Part shown: positions 1-8,241 of the stretch, piece after piece | Position numbering within the stretch: position 1 is the stretch's first letter | How the letters are laid out: the number at the start of each line of letters is the position of its first letter | From: an uncultured Oleiphilus sp. | GTDB lineage: Bacteria > Pseudomonadota > Gammaproteobacteria > Pseudomonadales > Oleiphilaceae | DNA length: 48,148 nucleotides | NCBI GenBank assembly: GCA_913020245.1 | Contig: CAJWAD010000015.1 | Coordinates: forward strand, 1 to 48,148 | Direction of reading: 5' to 3' | Made by a program: the position numbers and the translations under genes | Notes under the pieces: model-generated | Databases searched by the model: none | What the model saw: only the letters and a program-made list of their open reading frames with translations | Told to the model about the DNA's origin: nothing

Positions 1-462
1 CCATGGCCATCACCCTGCACGGATGCGTTGGAACAAACCGATGAATCACGCTTGGTATGGGAACCGCAATTTCGGGGTAACACCCTATTGTTTGATGATC
101 TTGAACGCGGTTTAGAATGCACATTTCCGGAGAGTCTTATCGCTTTTTATGGTCGTTATTACTCCAATGGTATTTGCGTAGATTTTGAAGATATGGAACT
201 ACAGTTGATCCAAATCTGGAATGAGGAAGATGAGGAGCAGTTAAAAAATAATATGCTCGGCCATTGTTTTGCGCGTCGCAAAGGCCGGTTACCTCTAGAC
301 TTTTTTATTGCCAGTATGGAGGGGCCGGACATTGCGACCATTCTGCATGATTCAGGCGAAATATGGTTAGGACGACCGGGCAAGGTCTTGCATCGAAAAT
401 TGGCGAATTCCTTAAGTGAATTCTTAGATGCGTGCCAACCCAACTTAGAACCTTACGATTAG
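1..462 (+). CDS. syd: SecY-interacting protein Syd (5' end outside window)
   Basis: The frame is open from base 1 to the TAG at 460-462, so the first bases encode protein and the gene is cut by the window edge. A TTG at 28 could be read as a start. However, the codons before it give WPSPCTD, which lines up with the PSPC segment of E. coli Syd, so about 50 N-terminal residues lie upstream. Other Syd-like segments are the LQLIQIWNEED stretch, GHCFARRKGRLP, a 'FIASMEG' strand, SGEIWLG and the terminal 'LANSLSEFLDACQP'. Known family role: a soluble protein that binds cytoplasmic faces of SecY and may act in SecYEG quality control. Its stop lies 8 bases from the end of the convergent ampD. Identification rests on remembered similarity to E. 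coli Syd. Confidence 0.85.
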   Translation, partial: PWPSPCTDALEQTDESRLVWEPQFRGNTLLFDDLERGLECTFPESLIAFYGRYYSNGICVDFEDMELQLIQIWNEEDEEQLKNNMLGHCFARRKGRLPLDFFIASMEGPDIATILHDSGEIWLGRPGKVLHRKLANSLSEFLDACQPNLEPYD

Positions 463-470
463 TGTTAACT

Positions 471-1013
471 TCAAACTAAAGAGTCTTTATACCTAGGCCA
501 ATCAAAGGCTTTGCCAGGGTCGGTTTTGCGCCCCGGCGCAATATCTTCATGGCCCGTCACTCGCGAGGGTGATATCAGAGGATAGGCGGCCATAACGGCA
601 TTGGTGAGTTGCGTGAGCGATGTGTATTGTTCATCTTTGTAAGGCTCATCATCGCAGCCCTCCAATTCGATGCCAATCGAAAAGTCGTTACAATTGTCGC
701 GGCCCTGATAACAAGACACGCCTGCATGCCAAGCACGCGCATCGCAAGACACAAATTGCACAAGTGAGCCGTCACGACGAATTAAAAAATGGGCTGACAC
801 CTCGAGGTGCGCAATCTCCTCAAAATAGGGGTGCTCTGTGGGTTCTAATTGATTTTGAAAGAAGCGCTCGATGTAACCGCCACCATACTGCTTCGGCGGG
901 AGACTAATATTATGAATCACTAGTAATTGAGGTTCTTGGCCAGCAGGTCGTGCATTGAAATTTGGCGAGATACATCGCTCGGCCATTTCAAACCAGCCAT
1001 TTTCAAAAGACAT
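471..1013 (-). CDS. ampD: 1,6-anhydro-N-acetylmuramyl-L-alanine amidase AmpD
   Basis: 180 residues, the usual AmpD length. This cytoplasmic zinc amidase removes the peptide from anhydro-muropeptides in peptidoglycan recycling. In many gammaproteobacteria its loss derepresses chromosomal beta-lactamase. Zinc-site residues are visible: His34 in LLVIHNISLPP, and the C-terminal GHEDIAPGRKTDPG, which supplies the second His and the Asp. The substrate-pocket segments FLIRRDG and ARAWHAG are also present. The ATG at 1013 gives a normal family N-terminus. It lies 88 bases downstream of the DUF1631 gene on the same strand; the ampD-DUF1631-nadC neighbourhood is also found in Pseudomonas. No ampE is visible after it. 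Confidence 0.96.
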   Translation of the reverse strand: MSFENGWFEMAERCISPNFNARPAGQEPQLLVIHNISLPPKQYGGGYIERFFQNQLEPTEHPYFEEIAHLEVSAHFLIRRDGSLVQFVSCDARAWHAGVSCYQGRDNCNDFSIGIELEGCDDEPYKDEQYTSLTQLTNAVMAAYPLISPSRVTGHEDIAPGRKTDPGKAFDWPRYKDSLV

Positions 1014-1101
1014 AGTTCAATCGCTTACTTGCATTTGGACAATGCGCAAATAATACACATAAATAATGCACTAACGAAGCACGCGTTGACGTTCGTAACC
1101 A

Positions 1102-3480
1102 CTATCCGCGTAAATTCGTAATAATGGATTCCAACGCTCGATCAAATAACAACCCATCGTTCAATACCTGCAAAGACCCTTTTTTAAGCGATGTTGCAAG
1201 CCCGAGGCGCGTCTTTTCTGCCACTTTAATGCCTGATCGATTTACAAAAATATATTTACCGCTTGCTTTGATAATCGCAGCAAGTTTGCAACGCTCGGTG
1301 CGATCATTTTCATCTTGAAATTCGAACCAACATCCAACCGCAAAGGCATCTACTTGCTTTACATGTGGGTCATGTTCATCAACGAGAATCTCCGTAGGCG
1401 CAGGCTCATCTTTTTCGGGTGGCACCAACACAATCTCGTCATGATCTGTTTCAAATGGCTCCACATGCTCTGACGGTAAATGGTGCGATGCGCCCTGACC
1501 CGGATTCTGCTTATCTTGCGCAGGCTCGTCAGCCGGCTCCTCGCACATTGTCGATGCAAATTCATCTTCTAATTCCATGGTTGCACGCACTAAATCTGCA
1601 ACCACTTCATCTTGCGCCTCGCTGAGCTCTTGCTCGCTCAGATCTTGCGCGGGACGCGTGGAATTTGATAAATCTACTTGTTGTTGCAGCGCTTGCAGCG
1701 ACAAAACATGTTGGTCTTCGAGTTTTTTCATTAGCGCTTTGGTGCGCAATGTATCGTAGGCAATTTCAGCAAGCCCTTCACGCAAACGCGAGACTAAGCT
1801 CGGAATCAGTTTTAGTAGCGACTCTCTCGCACCTGATTCTTTTGGATTTGGGCAGAGCGACCAAATCAACTCTTCAACAAACGAGCAAGCAGATCGCCAA
1901 GCATCACTCTCGGTGCCCGCTTTTAAATGATGCAATACCATGACAGAACTCCACGCATCACGTAACAGGGTGACCGCGAATTCAGGCATGGGTCGACCCT
2001 TCATCGACGCGTTTAAAAAATCTTGTACATCACGTTTCGCGAGCTCAGAAGCCGCTTTACCGCGCTCAGAATCTTTAGTGCGTTGCTCTACCAATAAACC
2101 ACGACGCTGATCTTGATCAACAAATTTAACAAAGTCTGCTAATAGGCTATCAAACATTGAGATATCATCTTTAAAATCATGAAGTATCGTGTCCACAATT
2201 GCTTCTATCTTATCTTTGAGGCGGTCTCTTCGATCATTTTTTGGAGGATTCCAACCGACGGCGGCGGTGGCTATTTCGTTCAATAGCCGACGAGCAGGAT
2301 GGCCACCCTTATTGAAAAAGTTTCGGTCAATAATTGCCACTTTTAAAATAGGAATCTGTAAACGCGCAATTAACGCTCTCATCTCCGGCTGAAGTTGACG
2401 ATCCTCGAGAATAAACTCGAATAGCATTGAGACGAGATTAATAACGTCAGAGTCAACGGCATTGCACGCCTCAGCAGATGAACCTGTTCCTTTTTCAGCA
2501 CCTTGACTAAACAGCGCATGGAAATCGATTAATTGCGTACCTGCTTGCAGCTGGCTTTGCGCAGCGGTGCCTGATGCCTGAAACGTAGACAAAGCGCTTA
2601 ACAATTCGTTATGCGAGAAGTAATGCTGATTCGCCTGTTGCTGACTCATTGTTGAAGGCACATTTACATCTGTTGAGTGAAGCATCTGACGCAGACTTTC
2701 GAAATTATTTTGAGTGTCTTGTTCGTTGTACGTACTGCTGTTTGCGCCTTGGGCCCTTGCATCTAATGGCGCCGGCGTCGCAGACTGTTGTTTTACCGGA
2801 GCATATTCTTTTTTATAGTTCGGAAGCACGCCTTTTTGAACCAAGGCGGCGTTTAACTCATCGTAAACGTTCACCATACCAGCCAAAACAAATCGCTCGA
2901 ATAGTTTCATGAAAATTAATTTTGCTTTGATCTCTAGGTCAAGCTCTGCACAACTCTCAATAAACCCACTACAAAGTATTTCAGGACTGCAAGGCACATG
3001 CTCAGCATTTAATTTCCCGCATTCAAGCAAACACTCGACTCGCGCTTGCAGCGCATCCAAACGTTCACCTGCCACATTACGAAGGCGGGTCACCATACCC
3101 TCTAATGCAACATTTATTTCGAGCTCATCATTTTTTACGAGGCTAAGTTCGTCAATAGACTCTTTGGAAACAGGCGTGTGTCGGTCTGAACCGTTGTAAG
3201 ACTCAATCACCTTTTTCAAGGTCATGGTAGCGATATGGCGCTTCTGGATACGAAGCTCACGCATCGCATCAAAGTACGTTACCTGCTCTTGGTTCGAACT
3301 TGCTTTATCGGCCATTGCAAACAAGGCATCATCGGCACCGTCAAACAAATTACGAAGTAGCTTTTGCAAACGGTCTTTGTTCAGTTCTCGCAAGCTAACT
3401 AGCGCATCCGGCAAGGCTTTTGCCAATGTACTTTGATATGGACTATGGCCGTGTATTCCTACTACTTTCACGCCACTCAT
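1102..3480 (-). CDS. DUF1631 family protein, copy 1
   Basis: 792 residues with no signal peptide or clear membrane segment, so probably cytoplasmic. The DUF1631 hallmark is the central block LVSMLFEFILED (about 349-360), RLQIPILK (373-380) and the following FFNKGGHPARRLLNEI. The N-terminal YFDAMRELRIQKR (69-81) is shared with the second copy at 25.6-27.8 kb. Residues about 220-345 are a Gln/Ser/Ala-rich low-complexity linker. The last 80 residues (WFEF, YIFVNRSG) look like a small beta-barrel of PilZ type but lack the RxxxR signature, so c-di-GMP binding is not supported. ATG at 3480 has GGAG six bases upstream. The biochemical function is unknown; database labels such as thymidine phosphorylase have no support here. 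Confidence 0.9.
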   Translation of the reverse strand: MSGVKVVGIHGHSPYQSTLAKALPDALVSLRELNKDRLQKLLRNLFDGADDALFAMADKASSNQEQVTYFDAMRELRIQKRHIATMTLKKVIESYNGSDRHTPVSKESIDELSLVKNDELEINVALEGMVTRLRNVAGERLDALQARVECLLECGKLNAEHVPCSPEILCSGFIESCAELDLEIKAKLIFMKLFERFVLAGMVNVYDELNAALVQKGVLPNYKKEYAPVKQQSATPAPLDARAQGANSSTYNEQDTQNNFESLRQMLHSTDVNVPSTMSQQQANQHYFSHNELLSALSTFQASGTAAQSQLQAGTQLIDFHALFSQGAEKGTGSSAEACNAVDSDVINLVSMLFEFILEDRQLQPEMRALIARLQIPILKVAIIDRNFFNKGGHPARRLLNEIATAAVGWNPPKNDRRDRLKDKIEAIVDTILHDFKDDISMFDSLLADFVKFVDQDQRRGLLVEQRTKDSERGKAASELAKRDVQDFLNASMKGRPMPEFAVTLLRDAWSSVMVLHHLKAGTESDAWRSACSFVEELIWSLCPNPKESGARESLLKLIPSLVSRLREGLAEIAYDTLRTKALMKKLEDQHVLSLQALQQQVDLSNSTRPAQDLSEQELSEAQDEVVADLVRATMELEDEFASTMCEEPADEPAQDKQNPGQGASHHLPSEHVEPFETDHDEIVLVPPEKDEPAPTEILVDEHDPHVKQVDAFAVGCWFEFQDENDRTERCKLAAIIKASGKYIFVNRSGIKVAEKTRLGLATSLKKGSLQVLNDGLLFDRALESIITNLRG

Positions 3481-3573
3481 GTGAACTCCAATTGAACTTT
3501 TAACAAAAAGGCGACCAAGATATTTTCCTAATCGTCATATTTTTAACTATTTTTTACATAATATACCGTCAAT

Positions 3574-3617
3574 TAAATAACTTCTGTGAAGAAACTAAAT
3601 GACTTCTGTGAAGAAAT
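3574..3617. repeat. Tandem 22-bp repeat, each unit with a CTTCnnnGAAG palindrome
   Basis: Two head-to-tail 22-base units (3574-3595 and 3596-3617) differ at only two positions. Each contains the same palindrome CTTCTGTGAAG (3581-3591 and 3603-3613). The 22-base pitch is two helical turns, so two dimeric regulators would bind the same DNA face. Relative to the minus-strand DUF1631 gene, the repeats sit immediately upstream of a TTGACG hexamer, the usual place for an activator. No regulator is known for this motif from the sequence alone. Confidence 0.6.
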
Positions 3618-3665
3618 GTTTCCGCGCGACTTAGTTCTCAAATAATACAATGGAGGGGGATTCTG

Positions 3666-3725
3666 ATGACTAAACGCACAGCTATAAAACGCTTGTGCGA
3701 AACGAATCGATGCAAAATCAATTAA
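3666..3725 (+). CDS. Possible 19-residue small ORF with strong ribosome binding site
   Basis: ATG at 3666 is preceded by GGAGG at 3652-3656 (9-base spacing). It opens a 19-codon frame, MTKRTAIKRLCETNRCKIN, ending with TAA at 3723-3725. The peptide is very basic with two cysteines. There is no clear promoter beyond a TACAAT-like hexamer just upstream of the SD. It could be a chance ORF; only the unusually good SD supports it. Confidence 0.2.
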   Translation: MTKRTAIKRLCETNRCKIN

Positions 3726-3832
3726 CAAAGGGCCTCAGCGGCAACACTTAGTATTCTTGGCATTAAACTTGTGTATTAATCAGAGAAAATCGAACATCAC
3801 CAAAAAAACGAAATCTCATCAAATTATTGCGT

Positions 3833-4945
3833 TTAAGAGTCACCTGATAATACTTTTGAAGACGTGCGATAGTTTTGACGTAATAAATAATGATCTACGA
3901 GCTCTTTCGTTGGCGTGCATTTAAAATGCTCATCAATACCCTCCAACCACAGAATCAATTCTCTCGACTTTCGTACAGGGTCCGCTAGGCTTAAACTCGC
4001 ACCTGCATTGTATTTGATCAACGCTTCATTTAATGGCAAAGCACTCAAACACTCAGCTAAAATATAACCCATCATAAACGCAGTACTTAATCCGCCTCCA
4101 TAACTGTAATGGAATGAAAAGGCTGATTCTCCGACCAGTGCAACGTTACCTCGATAGAGTTTTTCTACCGTATTTATTCCAAAAGACACCCAAGGCAAAG
4201 GGCCCTGCGCAAGGGATATGGGGTCAGCACTGACGTTCAAACACTTATTCAAAAACGCTGTAACCTCCTCAGTCGTTTTATCACCAAAACCTGCCTTCTG
4301 ATAACAATCTTTAGTCATTTCAACGATGACGATTTGACGGCAATCTAATAGCGGATAGGAAAACATTTGAATGACACCGTAGTCAGAGGACACAGCCCAA
4401 AATCTTGGCTGATGCTGATCAAATGGCGACTCATTTAAAAACCAACTGAACATCATTTTCGTCGGATGAAACTTAGCGCTAAAAGCATCCTTATAACGCA
4501 TTCGAACAAGGCTTTTAACGCCATCTGCTGAAATCAACAAGTTGTTCATGCGCTTTAGTCGTGAAACATCTTTGATCTCAATTTTTTTGTGAATAACTTT
4601 AACGCCCAAACCGAGTGCTTTTGTACGCAAATACTGAATAAGTTGATAACGAGAAACCGTATAACCAGGCTCAAAAGCTCGTGTTTCAAAACGGTCATTT
4701 ACTCTAACACTTGATTGCTGCATCAGCGGGGGGCGTTTTGTCGAAAACATGTTATCTAACGCCGAGGGATCTATCCGATTTAACAGATCTATTGTAAGCG
4801 TTTGCAGAGTGTACCCAAGACCAAATTCGTTAGCGCTCTCGTTACGCGCCTCATAAATTTTTATATGTGAGCTTGGCAAACGTTGCTTTATCGCAATCGC
4901 ACTATACAAACCAGCTGGGCCGCCACCTACTATCGCCACTCTCAC
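3833..4945 (-). CDS. FAD-dependent aromatic monooxygenase, VioD/aminobenzoyl-CoA monooxygenase-like
   Basis: 370 residues. The N-terminal Rossmann motif is AIVGGGPAGLYSA (about 4-16), followed by an acidic strand end (IYEA) and an Arg-containing segment SRYQLIQYLR. The second FAD motif reads VALVGESAFSFHYSYGGG, so the usual GD dipeptide is GE. The layout, and the C-terminal SRELILWLEGIDEHFKC tract, resemble VioD and the N-terminal half of 2-aminobenzoyl-CoA monooxygenase more than PHBH or UbiH. These enzymes hydroxylate indolic or aminoaromatic substrates with NAD(P)H and O2. No other violacein or aromatic-degradation gene is nearby, so the substrate is unknown. It is minus strand, divergent from nadC, and locally AT-rich. 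A pair of TTGCAA sites lies about 50 bases upstream. Confidence 0.75.
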   Translation of the reverse strand: MRVAIVGGGPAGLYSAIAIKQRLPSSHIKIYEARNESANEFGLGYTLQTLTIDLLNRIDPSALDNMFSTKRPPLMQQSSVRVNDRFETRAFEPGYTVSRYQLIQYLRTKALGLGVKVIHKKIEIKDVSRLKRMNNLLISADGVKSLVRMRYKDAFSAKFHPTKMMFSWFLNESPFDQHQPRFWAVSSDYGVIQMFSYPLLDCRQIVIVEMTKDCYQKAGFGDKTTEEVTAFLNKCLNVSADPISLAQGPLPWVSFGINTVEKLYRGNVALVGESAFSFHYSYGGGLSTAFMMGYILAECLSALPLNEALIKYNAGASLSLADPVRKSRELILWLEGIDEHFKCTPTKELVDHYLLRQNYRTSSKVLSGDS

Positions 4946-4990
4946 AAATACGCCTCAGATAAAAAGATAGATAAACACCAAATCTAATTT

Positions 4991-5007
4991 TGCAAAAAGC
5001 TTGCAAA
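4991..5007. promoter_or_regulatory. Paired TTGCAA sites upstream of the monooxygenase gene
   Basis: Two TTGCAA palindromes at 4991-4996 and 5002-5007 are spaced exactly 11 bases, one helical turn. They form a larger dyad (TGCAA-N5-TTGCA) 46-62 bases upstream of the minus-strand monooxygenase ATG. This could be an operator; no regulator can be named. Confidence 0.25.
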
Positions 5008-5174
5008 CACCATCCTAGTGCTAACTTTGGGAAGGCCGAGCGTATCAAGCTATAGAATATAAAGATAGCAGCATAGCCGAAGGTAACATTAGATCGAGAC
5101 TCTCATCGCGTTTCAATCTCAAATAATTACAAACATCAAAAGAAAGAAACTTTAGCATCTGTATGAAATCTCTT

Positions 5175-5180
5175 TATAAT
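5175..5180 (+). promoter_or_regulatory. Probable -10 element of nadC
   Basis: A perfect TATAAT lies 26 bases before the nadC ATG at 5206. A weak TTTAGC at 5151-5156 (18-base spacer) is the only -35 candidate. Transcription would begin near 5187, giving a leader of about 20 bases that includes the AGCAGG ribosome site at 5194-5199. Confidence 0.5.
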
Positions 5181-5205
5181 GCGCTAACTCTCTAGCAGGC
5201 ATACA

Positions 5206-6072
5206 ATGAACGCCCGCGGCCTACTCTGCATAATTATGACTACTGACCATTCAAGCATTATCACTATTAACGTAAAGCACGCGCTCGAGGAAGACGTCGG
5301 TACAGGCGACATTACTGCGCAGCTAATCCCGAAAGATAAAAATGCAAGCGCTAAAATCATTACGCGAGATCATGGCATCTTGTGTGGGAAAGAATGGGTT
5401 GATGAGGTCTTTCGTATCGTCGATCCGACAGTGATCTTGCACTGGGAAAAACTTGACGGCGACGCGATAAGGCCTAACGACACTCTCTTTACCGCGGCAG
5501 GTTCGGCTCGCTCATTACTCACAGCGGAGCGTTGCGCACTGAATTTTTTACAAACGCTCTCTGGCACAGCAACCGTTAGTCGTCGTTATGCAGACATGGT
5601 CTCCCACACCCAGGTCAAACTGCTTGATACACGTAAGACGCTACCCGGCTTGCGTATTGCACAAAAATTTGCGGTGAAATGCGGCGGTTGTTTCAATCAT
5701 CGAATTGGCCTGTATGATGCTTTTTTAATTAAAGAGAATCACATCATTTCTTGCGGCTCAATTTTCGCAGCCGTGAAAAAAGCGCATCAAATTGCCCCGG
5801 GCAAGCCGGTGGAAGTGGAAGTTGAGAGCCTTGACGAATTTCAACAAGCACTCGACGCAAAGGCCGACATAATCATGCTTGATAACTTTTCAAATGATGA
5901 CAAACGTCAAGCGGTCGCGGCGAACCGTGGGCACGCTAAACTGGAGGCCTCCGGGGGTATTACTGAAGATACCTTAGCCTGCGTTGCAGAAACCGGCGTT
6001 GACTATATCTCGATTGGCGCACTTACTAAAGACTGCAAATCGATAGACCTATCCATGCGAATTGAGCTGTAA
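5206..6072 (+). CDS. nadC: Nicotinate-nucleotide pyrophosphorylase (carboxylating), quinolinate phosphoribosyltransferase
   Basis: Converts quinolinate and PRPP to nicotinate mononucleotide, CO2 and PPi in de novo NAD synthesis. 288 residues from the ATG at 5206. A second ATG at 5236 (MTTDHSS) gives a 278-residue protein closer to the usual length, but only 5206 has an SD-like AGG (5197-5199). Family motifs present: [15 protein letters not shown] near the N-terminus, [35 protein letters not shown] (substrate and phosphate contacts), [26 protein letters not shown] and ISIGALTKD. It is monocistronic with its own TATAAT. Close to the DUF1631/ampD pair as in Pseudomonas, but here the monooxygenase gene is inserted between nadC and DUF1631. 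Confidence 0.97.
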   Translation: MNARGLLCIIMTTDHSSIITINVKHALEEDVGTGDITAQLIPKDKNASAKIITRDHGILCGKEWVDEVFRIVDPTVILHWEKLDGDAIRPNDTLFTAAGSARSLLTAERCALNFLQTLSGTATVSRRYADMVSHTQVKLLDTRKTLPGLRIAQKFAVKCGGCFNHRIGLYDAFLIKENHIISCGSIFAAVKKAHQIAPGKPVEVEVESLDEFQQALDAKADIIMLDNFSNDDKRQAVAANRGHAKLEASGGITEDTLACVAETGVDYISIGALTKDCKSIDLSMRIEL

Positions 6073-6120
6073 GCCACCACTAAGGCGACCCGACTACAGA
6101 ACTGGTATTTTTAAAACGCC

Positions 6121-6903
6121 TCAAGCATCGGCCTTTTCACCTTGAAGTAAATCATCCAAGGCCAAAAACTGCTCGGTTAACGCATGTTTTGGGGCAAAGT
6201 AAATCAATGGCTTACAGCTTTGGTGTGACTCTTTCATCTTAACTGAAGCGGATAGTTTTACATCCATGACGGGTAGACCTTCTTCTAACAACTCCTCAAC
6301 CAATCGCTTTGGCAAACTCGCACGCGGTTGAAATTGATTAACCACAATTCCTTCAACGGCCAGCTTATCGTTATGATCCTCTTGAATGTCTTGCAACTCA
6401 CCCATAATTTGGTAGAGCGCTTGGCGAGAGAAATCATCGCAATCAAAAGGAATTAATACTTTGTCGGCGGCAATCAAGGCGGAGCGAGTATAAAAGTTGA
6501 GCGCAGGTGCCGTATCGACAAATATTTCATCGAAATACTTTTCCATTTCACGCAGTGCGGTTTTTAATTTATAAATCTTATGCTTTGCCTCAAGTTTTCG
6601 TTCAAGGAACTCAAGCTCTGGATTCGAGGCGAATACCGACAAATCGTCAAATGGCGTCGAGTGAATGTAGTCACTAACGTCTTTATTGAACAGGTTAAAC
6701 GACAAGGTTTGTTCAAAAAAATCCGCCACACTATTTTTTAATTCTGACGCCGGAACACCCATTAAGTAGTGCGTTGAATTACCCTGGGGGTCCAAGTCAA
6801 CGACCAAAGTACGGCGACCACGCGCCGCGCTAACGGCCGCTAAGTTACAGGTAATGCTTGATTTACCGACACCACCTTTTTGATTAAATACCACGCGAAT
6901 CAT
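6121..6903 (-). CDS. ParA/MinD-family chromosome-partition-type ATPase without ParB partner
   Basis: 260 residues. The deviant Walker A FNQKGGVGKSS (about 7-17) carries the family's signature lysine, followed by LVVDLDPQGNS (switch I region) and the Walker B-like FVDTAPA. No N-terminal HTH is present, as in chromosomal Soj-type and small plasmid type Ib ParA. ATG at 6903 has GAGGA about 8 bases upstream. It starts 22 bases after the hda stop on the same strand and is probably co-transcribed with pgsA-like and hda. No parB or parS-like element is visible in the window, so the cargo is unknown. A replication or segregation link is inferred only from the neighbourhood. Confidence 0.85.
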   Translation of the reverse strand: MIRVVFNQKGGVGKSSITCNLAAVSAARGRRTLVVDLDPQGNSTHYLMGVPASELKNSVADFFEQTLSFNLFNKDVSDYIHSTPFDDLSVFASNPELEFLERKLEAKHKIYKLKTALREMEKYFDEIFVDTAPALNFYTRSALIAADKVLIPFDCDDFSRQALYQIMGELQDIQEDHNDKLAVEGIVVNQFQPRASLPKRLVEELLEEGLPVMDVKLSASVKMKESHQSCKPLIYFAPKHALTEQFLALDDLLQGEKADA

Positions 6904-6925
6904 AATTCTTTCCTCTTTAAACCCA

Positions 6926-7654
6926 CTATATGCAAAGCACTTTCTTAACGAAAGGTACTGTCAATACTCGCTTTTCGACTAACGAGGCATGATCTAATTT
7001 TTCCAATAACTCGACCAATGCCGAGATACTTCTGGTATGGCGCGTGTAAATAAATTCACTGACAGACGCCTCTAGGCGCATGCCTCTTTGTTCTGCAAGA
7101 CGCATTAGGATCTCTTTAAAATCGCGCTCATCAGGTACCAAGAGGCTAACGGTCAAACCCGACAGCAGCCGTGAGACCAAATCTGCTAATTGATAGCCAA
7201 GTTCAGCGATAGGTCGCGACACACTCAACACCAGCTGAGCGCTCACGAACCCATATCGATTAAACATATTAAAAAGAGCACGCTCGATCTCTGGCCCAGA
7301 TCCTAAAGCATCCATATCATCGAACACCAAATAATCTCTGCCGTTCGCTGGGGACAGCGAATCAATAAATTCATGCATTTTTAGTTCCGGCAATGCTTTT
7401 AGCTCCTTACCAGACAGATACGTTACTGATGCGCCCTGAACATCTAACGCATTAACCAAAGCAGAGCATAAATGCGTTTTGCCGGAGGAATGTGCACCAT
7501 AGAGCAACACATAAGGTTGCGCTTCAATTACTACAGCCGTTGAAAATATCGCAGCAGATCTCTGGCCCTGATGGCCAAAAAAGTTCTCGAAAGAGGCCGC
7601 TTTATCGAGACTAAGCGCCAACGGAAGCTGCTCGGGCTGAGCCTTCACTGTCAT
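6926..7654 (-). CDS. hda: DnaA regulatory inactivator Hda (DnaA-like AAA+ protein)
   Basis: 242 residues, typical Hda length. Walker A GAHSSGKT (53-60) and Walker B YLVFDDMDAL are clear. The N-terminus carries EQLPLALSL, resembling the beta-clamp-binding motif of Hda that tethers it to DnaN-loaded DNA. DNA-binding domain IV of DnaA is absent. Known role: with the clamp it stimulates hydrolysis of DnaA-ATP after initiation and so prevents over-initiation. Its ATG overlaps the stop of the pgsA-like gene by 4 bases, indicating translational coupling, and the parA gene follows after 22 bases. The DUF2066-pgsA-hda order near purM is shared with pseudomonads. Confidence 0.92.
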   Translation of the reverse strand: MTVKAQPEQLPLALSLDKAASFENFFGHQGQRSAAIFSTAVVIEAQPYVLLYGAHSSGKTHLCSALVNALDVQGASVTYLSGKELKALPELKMHEFIDSLSPANGRDYLVFDDMDALGSGPEIERALFNMFNRYGFVSAQLVLSVSRPIAELGYQLADLVSRLLSGLTVSLLVPDERDFKEILMRLAEQRGMRLEASVSEFIYTRHTRSISALVELLEKLDHASLVEKRVLTVPFVKKVLCI

Positions 7655-8226
7655 TGTTCAGAGTTACCTGATCGATCGCTTTCGCGATCAGACTGCCAAG
7701 CGCGCCGAGTCCAGGTCACCACGTAATGCACACCACTCATGACCGTTATAATGGCGACTAACCAAACACCCGCGCTAATAAAATCCGGAGGTAACGGGTA
7801 AAAAGCGAGGTTAACGAGCATGATCAACACAAAGCTAATTTGTGTAAATGTACACAATTTACCCCAAATACTCGGTTTAATCTCGTAGCGGTGTATAAAG
7901 AAATGGTAGCCAAGCGCACCACCCACAATGCTAAGGTCACGTACCACGATCAACACAATTAACCAAACCGGCAACAGCTGTGTATAGGCCAAAACGCAAT
8001 ACGCTGTCATTAACAACAGCTTGTCTGCTAGGGGGTCAGCGATTGCCCCAAAGCGCGATTTCCAACGGAATTGACGCGCGAGAAAGCCATCTACTCCATC
8101 GGACACACCGGCAATAAAAAACAGCACCAGAGCGCTTTGATAATCCGCTTGCAACAAATAGTACGCAAACGGGAAAATTAATACGATTCGCCCCAGGGTT
8201 AAAATATTAGGGATGTATTTTAACAT
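7651..8226 (-). CDS. CDP-alcohol phosphatidyltransferase family protein (PgsA-like)
   Basis: 191 residues with about five hydrophobic segments; inner membrane. The catalytic CDP-alcohol phosphotransferase motif is complete: SDGVDGFLAR, then eight residues, then FGAIADPLADKL (the D-x2-D-G-x2-A-R-x8-G-x3-D-x3-D pattern). The best-known member makes phosphatidylglycerophosphate from CDP-diacylglycerol and glycerol-3-phosphate. Many gammaproteobacteria also keep a second PgsA-like paralog beside hda, so I do not assign the symbol. ATG at 8226. Its end overlaps the hda start by 4 bases, and its start is 15 bases from the DUF2066 stop. Together they form a tight operon. Confidence 0.85.
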   Translation of the reverse strand: MLKYIPNILTLGRIVLIFPFAYYLLQADYQSALVLFFIAGVSDGVDGFLARQFRWKSRFGAIADPLADKLLLMTAYCVLAYTQLLPVWLIVLIVVRDLSIVGGALGYHFFIHRYEIKPSIWGKLCTFTQISFVLIMLVNLAFYPLPPDFISAGVWLVAIITVMSGVHYVVTWTRRAWQSDRESDRSGNSEQ

Positions 8227-8241
8227 CTAAGCTCTCACACC

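Larger units (their letters stand above)
3481..3832. other. 352-base intergenic region with putative promoter and tandem palindromes
   Basis: This AT-rich stretch lies between the DUF1631 start (minus strand) and the end of the monooxygenase gene. It holds the SD of DUF1631, a possible minus-strand promoter (TTGACG as plus-strand CGTCAA at 3567-3572), and two palindromic repeats at 3574-3617. It also holds a possible 19-codon plus-strand ORF at 3666-3725. I see no tRNA and no strong terminator. Confidence 0.6.

Noticed and set aside
28-30. TTG as true start of syd
   Set aside because: The codons upstream match the Syd PSPC segment, so the gene continues beyond the window edge.
1102-3480. Thymidine phosphorylase function for DUF1631
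   Set aside because: No glycosyltransferase motif; the label is a known database carry-over.
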